From the NCBI GenBank assembly GCA_038380795.1, contig CM076280.1, positions 3,025,501 through 3,089,500 on the forward strand: DNA of 64,000 nt, in the 5' to 3' direction. Source of the DNA: Pyrocephalus nanus. Lineage: Eukaryota; Chordata; Aves; Passeriformes; Tyrannidae. Positions 59,982-64,000 of this stretch are shown here, piece by piece (within the stretch, counting starts at the first letter, position 1; every line of letters starts with the position of its first letter). The notes under the pieces are model-generated. The model saw nothing but the letters and a program-made list of their open reading frames with translations, did not search any database and had not been told where the DNA came from. Made by a program: the position numbers and the translations under genes.

Positions 59982-62900
59982 TCAGTTGTCATCAAAAACG
60001 CTGCTGTTTCTGTTGCTGAGGCTGTTCTCCTTGGCCATCACCCGGTACGAGATGCGCATGAAGGAGCCGGTGAGCAGCACCACGAAGAGGATCAGGAGCA
60101 GCGACCACACCCCTGGTTCAATCCCCTTGAGGATGCTGGGGCTGTCCTGGGGGATGGTGTTGGTCAGGCTCAGCAGGTACCCAAGAGTCCAGCCAGATGA
60201 TCTGCCACCCATCTGTTGAAATAAAAAGGAGGAGATGTCAGAGGAGAAGGAGCCAGTCTTGACCCCATCTTTGTTTCTGTGCATGGGCCAAAGGCCTCCT
60301 GGGCTTTATCTGAGACTGGTCCAAGGCTTGGGCTTGGAATGAAGAGCTCTCCTACTCTCAGTGCCCTGATGGGCCTTACTGGCCCCAACCAGCCTCACCT
60401 GGCACTTCCACCACACCTCTGCCCATGGGCACGGGAGCTCCACTTAAGCTCTGGCCTGGGCAGCCCCCTCTTCCCTGAGCTGTGCTGTAGCTGTGGGGCT
60501 GTTCCTGCTCCCTGACTGGTTTTCCCAGGTGGGTCTCAGGTCTACACTGTGAGCAGTTCTCTCTCAGACCTTGCTTGTCTCTGGCTTTCCAGGCTGGGCT
60601 CCCTGGGGTGCCCCTGGACCTGCCTCTTCACCTTCCATTTCCCTGATGGTCACCACGTGGCTGACTGAGCTGCATCCCTGCAGGTGGTACCAACGGCTTT
60701 GTGGGGAGTTGTGAAGGGGTCTGGGAAAGGAATTTCTTTTCCCTTGTGAAGGGGAAGGACCTGAATCAAATCCCCCTTTCCATAGGGGTTCCAGATCCTG
60801 AAACAATTTCAGACCTTGTTAGATATTAGGTTTGATTATTAGATATTAGGAAGAAATTCTCCCCTGTGAGGGTGGGCAGGCCCTGGCACAGGTTGCCCAG
60901 AGAAGCTGTGGCTGCCCCATCCCTGCAAGTGTCCAAGACCAGCTTGGGCAGGGCTTGGAGCAACCTGGGCTAGTGCAAGGTGTCCCTGCCCATGGACAGG
61001 AATGAGATGATCTTTAAGGTTCCTTCCAACCCAAACCAGTCTGGGATTCTGTGATTATAAGGCACTTATAAACCCTCACTAGTAAAAAGGTGGTTGCAAA
61101 GAGGTAGGACAGCATCTTTAGGCTCAAGAAATTTTATCAGCAGTTTGTCTTCAGCATTAAGTGAAGATCAAGCTGCACTTCATTCCCTGTCACAGACCCA
61201 TAAAGATGGTGTTGCTCCAGACAAGATCTGTTTTTCAGTGGGCACAAGTGTCACCTGTAGCTCTCTGACACTTCTTCTTTATCACAACTGTGAACCCACT
61301 TTGCAAAACCATCCTGCTGGAGAAGCCCAGCTGGTCAGGGCTGGTGAGTGTGGGGCCAGGCTGGCTGTGCTGAGGCCTGGCTGGCTGTCCTGGAGCCAGC
61401 CCTCCCTGGTAAATGGTGACTGACCTTCTTCTGGAACGCAGTCCAAGCAGGCCGGTCAACGTCGAGCGTGAACCCCTTTGTGCTGAGATGAAAGATGAAG
61501 GCAGACACAGCACAGTACTCAGCAAGTGTATCCAGGCTTGCTTGGGACTCCCTAACCAGCTGGTGCCATTTCCAAAAAAAAAAAAAAAAAAAGATGGGGG
61601 GAAAAATTAAAGAAATATTTAATAGGTGAGTTTCAGGCCAGCTATAACCTCTCCTTTCCTGCTCTGGGACTGGAGGGGGGGTTTGTGTCCTGTGCAGACT
61701 GACATCACATTTCCAGCACCCACTGGGCTGGGATCTGGGAAGCAGTGTCATCTCTCAGTGCCTTTGTTCCCCTCTTATTAAGCCAGGCAGATCCAAGAGC
61801 AGCAGGACTGGCAGCCAGGTCTCCTACTGGCCTTGCTGGTGGATTGCTTGGTGTGATTGCCTGCTCTTTAATTAGACTGAGCTGATGCTGCAGCCTTTCT
61901 CTCAGCAGGAGCAGCCTTTCCTCCATGCACAAGAGAATGATTTTGGGAGCTGCTTATGGGCTTTGCTGCCTTATTAGCAAAGCCTGTAGGAATTGTCTCA
62001 TTTGGATGTTACTGTGGGTGCTCAGCCAGTGTCACTGCAGATGGGGGTGACCTCAAAAGCACCAGCTGAGGGAAAGAACTGGCAAATTCCCCCTGGCTTG
62101 TTCTCCTCAGGCCCAGGTGAAATGGGCACATCCTTGGAGTGTGAGTGGAGACTTAAGGAGAGGAGGATAACAGGAAGACCTAAGTGATGTACAGGAGAGA
62201 GTCAACAGCCTTCCTTGTGTACTCCCTAAAGCACAGTAAGAGGTATTTGTGGCTTTTCATTTAATTAAGTCCAGGTGTTACCAGCAGCAGCTGGGATTTA
62301 AGGGGAAGGAAAATAAGTGGAGCTTGTTTCCTCAAAGTAAAAACAACAACAACAAAAACTGAAACCCAAAAAACTAACCCCCATCCCAGAAAACCCAAAC
62401 CCCACAAAAATCAGGCAAATCCACTTTTTTTCCTGAGGGAGCCTATAAGTTATAGCTCTGTAAATCTGAGATCTGTTGGCTTTTACAACAAGGCTGTTTC
62501 TTGCTTCCCACTCTCCCTGCACACGAGGCTATTCCACAGTTACCTCTTCGAGGGACATCCCACACAGCCTCCTGACAGCCTGGCCCAAGTCAGGAGAGGG
62601 AACAGTTTCTCTCATGAAGTCCATGGCCTCAGAAATCACCTACGACAGCAGCAGAAATAACCATCAGGGGGGTCTGTGCTCTGTGTCCCTGCATTGCACT
62701 CCGTGCCCACAGGAAAGGGAGGGGCAGTGGCAGTGCCAGGGTGCCCTGGGTGTGCTGTGGTGGTGGTGGTGTCAGGACCTCAGATGGGTGCAAGGAAGAT
62801 AAGATCTGTTACTGCCTGGAGATGGAAACAGGTCTGTTCTACATGCAGCAGCCTTCCTGGCCCTGTCTGGATATGTTGACTAGTCACAGAATCATGAAAT

Positions 62901-63955
62901 CATTTAGACTGGAGAAGATGTGTGAAAACAAGTCCAACCATTCCCCCAGCACTGCCCCATGTCCCCAGGTGCCACATCTACATGGGCTTTAAATCCCTCC
63001 AGGGATGGGGACTCCAGCACTGCCCTGGGCAGCTGTGCCAGTGCCTGATCACCCTTTGGTGAAGAAATGTTTCCTAATATCCAACCTAAACCTTCCCCTG
63101 GCACAACTTGAGGCCGTTCCCTCTCCTCCTGTCCCTGTTCCCTGGGAGCAGAGCCCGACCCTCCCTGGCTCCCCCCTCCTGTCAGGGATTGCAGAGCCAG
63201 AAGGTCCCCCCTGAGCCTCCTTTTCTCCAGGCTGAGCCCCCCCAGCTCCCTCAGCCCCTCCTGCTGCTCCAGCCCTTTCCCAGCTCCGTTCCCTTCCCTG
63301 GACACGCTCCAGCCCCTCAAGGTCTTTCTTGAAGTGAAGGGACCAAAACTGATCCCATGATTCAAGGTGTGGCCTCACCAGTGCTGAGGACAGGGGGATG
63401 ATCCTTATGCTCCTCAGCACCCTGTCCATGGGAGACTCAGGAACAGGGAGCTGGGGAAATTCCCATAATTACCTTCTCTGAAATGTGCTTAGTTCATCCC
63501 AGTATCCTGAGCTGCTCTCAACAATCCAATGCCTTTGGACACTAAATCCAGACTCTCAGATAGAAACATGCTGGTGGTGCAGCGTGCCCTGACGTTTGCT
63601 GAGGGACTGGCAGAGGATCTTCAGCTTTACCACGGAGTCGGTGTGGGAAGACCTGCTTAGCACACAGCTCCTGGCTGACCTGGCTCCTCTGTGGAGCCCC
63701 AAACGTGGTCTCAGAAGCTCCACCACAGCCACTGGTGGAAGGCAGTGGTCCATGTAGAACATGGCATGTGTGGCAATGAGGGGGAGAGGGCAGGAGTGCC
63801 CTGGAGTGGCTGTTCCCACTGTATTTATCAATCGTCAAACTGGTCCCATGTCATGGATTCTCTGTGCCAGCTGCCTACCCCGGTGTAAATGAGAACTCAC
63901 CAGAAACCTGGTCGGGAGGGGCTGGAGAACACTGCTGAGGGAATGCTTGGAGAAG
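59982..63955 (-). CDS. Ecto-nucleoside triphosphate diphosphohydrolase (CD39/ENTPD family), last four coding exons
   Basis: Minus-strand exons 63955-63901 (phase 2 entry), 62639-62544, 61559-61425 and 60212-59982 join in frame, with GT-AG ends, into 171 complete C-terminal residues and a TGA stop. Family marks: LQPLPTRFL, where the family has QPP followed by RG-FFAF; two spaced cysteines in RRLCGMSLEE and LAEYCAVS; FQKK; GWTLGYLLSLTNTIP, the near-invariant end of cell-surface NTPDases; then a membrane helix (VWSLLLILFVVLLTG) and a cytosolic tail ending SSVFDDN. Such enzymes hydrolyse extracellular ATP and ADP at the cell surface. The apyrase catalytic regions lie right of the window. ENTPD2 and ENTPD8 both sit near TUBB4B in human 9q34.3; the tail matches neither as I remember them, so no symbol is given. 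Confidence 0.85.
60824..61060 (+). mobile_element. CR1 LINE 3' fragment
   Basis: Sense CR1: 'ttagatattaggaagaaatt', 'gaagctgtggctgccccatc', 'gcaacctgggctagtgcaag', ending 'ctgggattctgtgatt'. In the last intron of the ENTPD gene, antisense to it. Confidence 0.9.
61575..61593. repeat. A19 tract (T19 on the ENTPD strand) next to a splice acceptor
   Basis: Read on the minus strand, a run of about 19 T stands 14 or so bases before the acceptor of exon 61559-61425 and is its only polypyrimidine tract. Confidence 0.7.
62884..63442 (-). mobile_element. CR1 LINE 3' fragment
   Basis: Antisense CR1 of about 560 bases: 'cacagaatcatgaaatcatt', 'aaatccctccagggatgggg', 'taatatccaacctaaacctt', 'tctccaggctgagccccccc' and 'aaggtgtggcctcaccagtg'. 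Same strand as the ENTPD gene, within its intron 62640-63900. Confidence 0.9.
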
Positions 63956-64000
63956 CTGCAGGAAGAGGAGGAGTTGAGCAGGCTCTGCACAAGGCTGATG

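Noticed and set aside
63542..63838. 98-codon minus-strand frame as an ENTPD exon
   Set aside because: No similarity to the expected ENTPD region; the true upstream exon is 63901-63955, which joins in frame to 62544-62639.

Overview
The window is nuclear DNA of a bird, probably a passerine. Genes are split by long GT-AG introns, and the dispersed repeats are almost all 3' fragments of CR1 LINEs. One element joins a tRNA-Ile-like head directly to a CR1 tail, the structure I recall for the passerine SINE TguSINE1. Four protein genes can be assembled exon by exon. The set TUBB4B, CIMIP2A (FAM166A) and an ENTPD ecto-nucleotidase corresponds to human 9q34.3, so an avian chromosome-17-type microchromosome is likely (inference).

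Layout. 565-31.7 kb, plus strand: a discoidin-domain receptor tyrosine kinase with 16 coding exons and 873 codons. It is neither DDR1 nor DDR2 but a third paralogue (DDR2-like). Its 5' non-coding exon(s) and promoter lie left of the window. 34.4-48.8 kb, plus strand: CIMIP2A, seven coding exons and 309 codons, a ciliary microtubule inner protein, with an RFX X-box-like palindrome 187 bases before its ATG. 48.8-51.0 kb, minus strand: TUBB4B, four exons and 445 codons, under a TATA- and CCAAT-containing CpG-island promoter. It converges on CIMIP2A so closely that the two 3' ends probably overlap. 51.7-52.3 kb: a degenerate GTGAGGG-type repeat. 52.3-59.98 kb: no gene recognised. 59.98-64 kb, minus strand: the last four coding exons of an ENTPD (CD39-family) ecto-nucleotidase that continues beyond the right edge.

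How the genes relate. CIMIP2A and TUBB4B both encode ciliary microtubule components (a luminal protein and a beta-tubulin isotype of cilia). They are convergent neighbours and both have X-box-like palindromes upstream, which suggests shared ciliary regulation (inference). The DDR-TUBB linkage repeats the DDR1-TUBB linkage of human 6p21.3. With DDR2 on 1q23 and this locus corresponding to 9q34, the third receptor is best explained as an ohnologue of the MHC paralogon that mammals have lost (inference).

The rest of the window is introns and intergenic DNA with about twenty CR1 fragments, a 19-base intronic minisatellite, a duplicated segment inside a receptor intron and low-complexity tracts. 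No rRNA gene, intact tRNA gene, CRISPR array or intact transposon was found.
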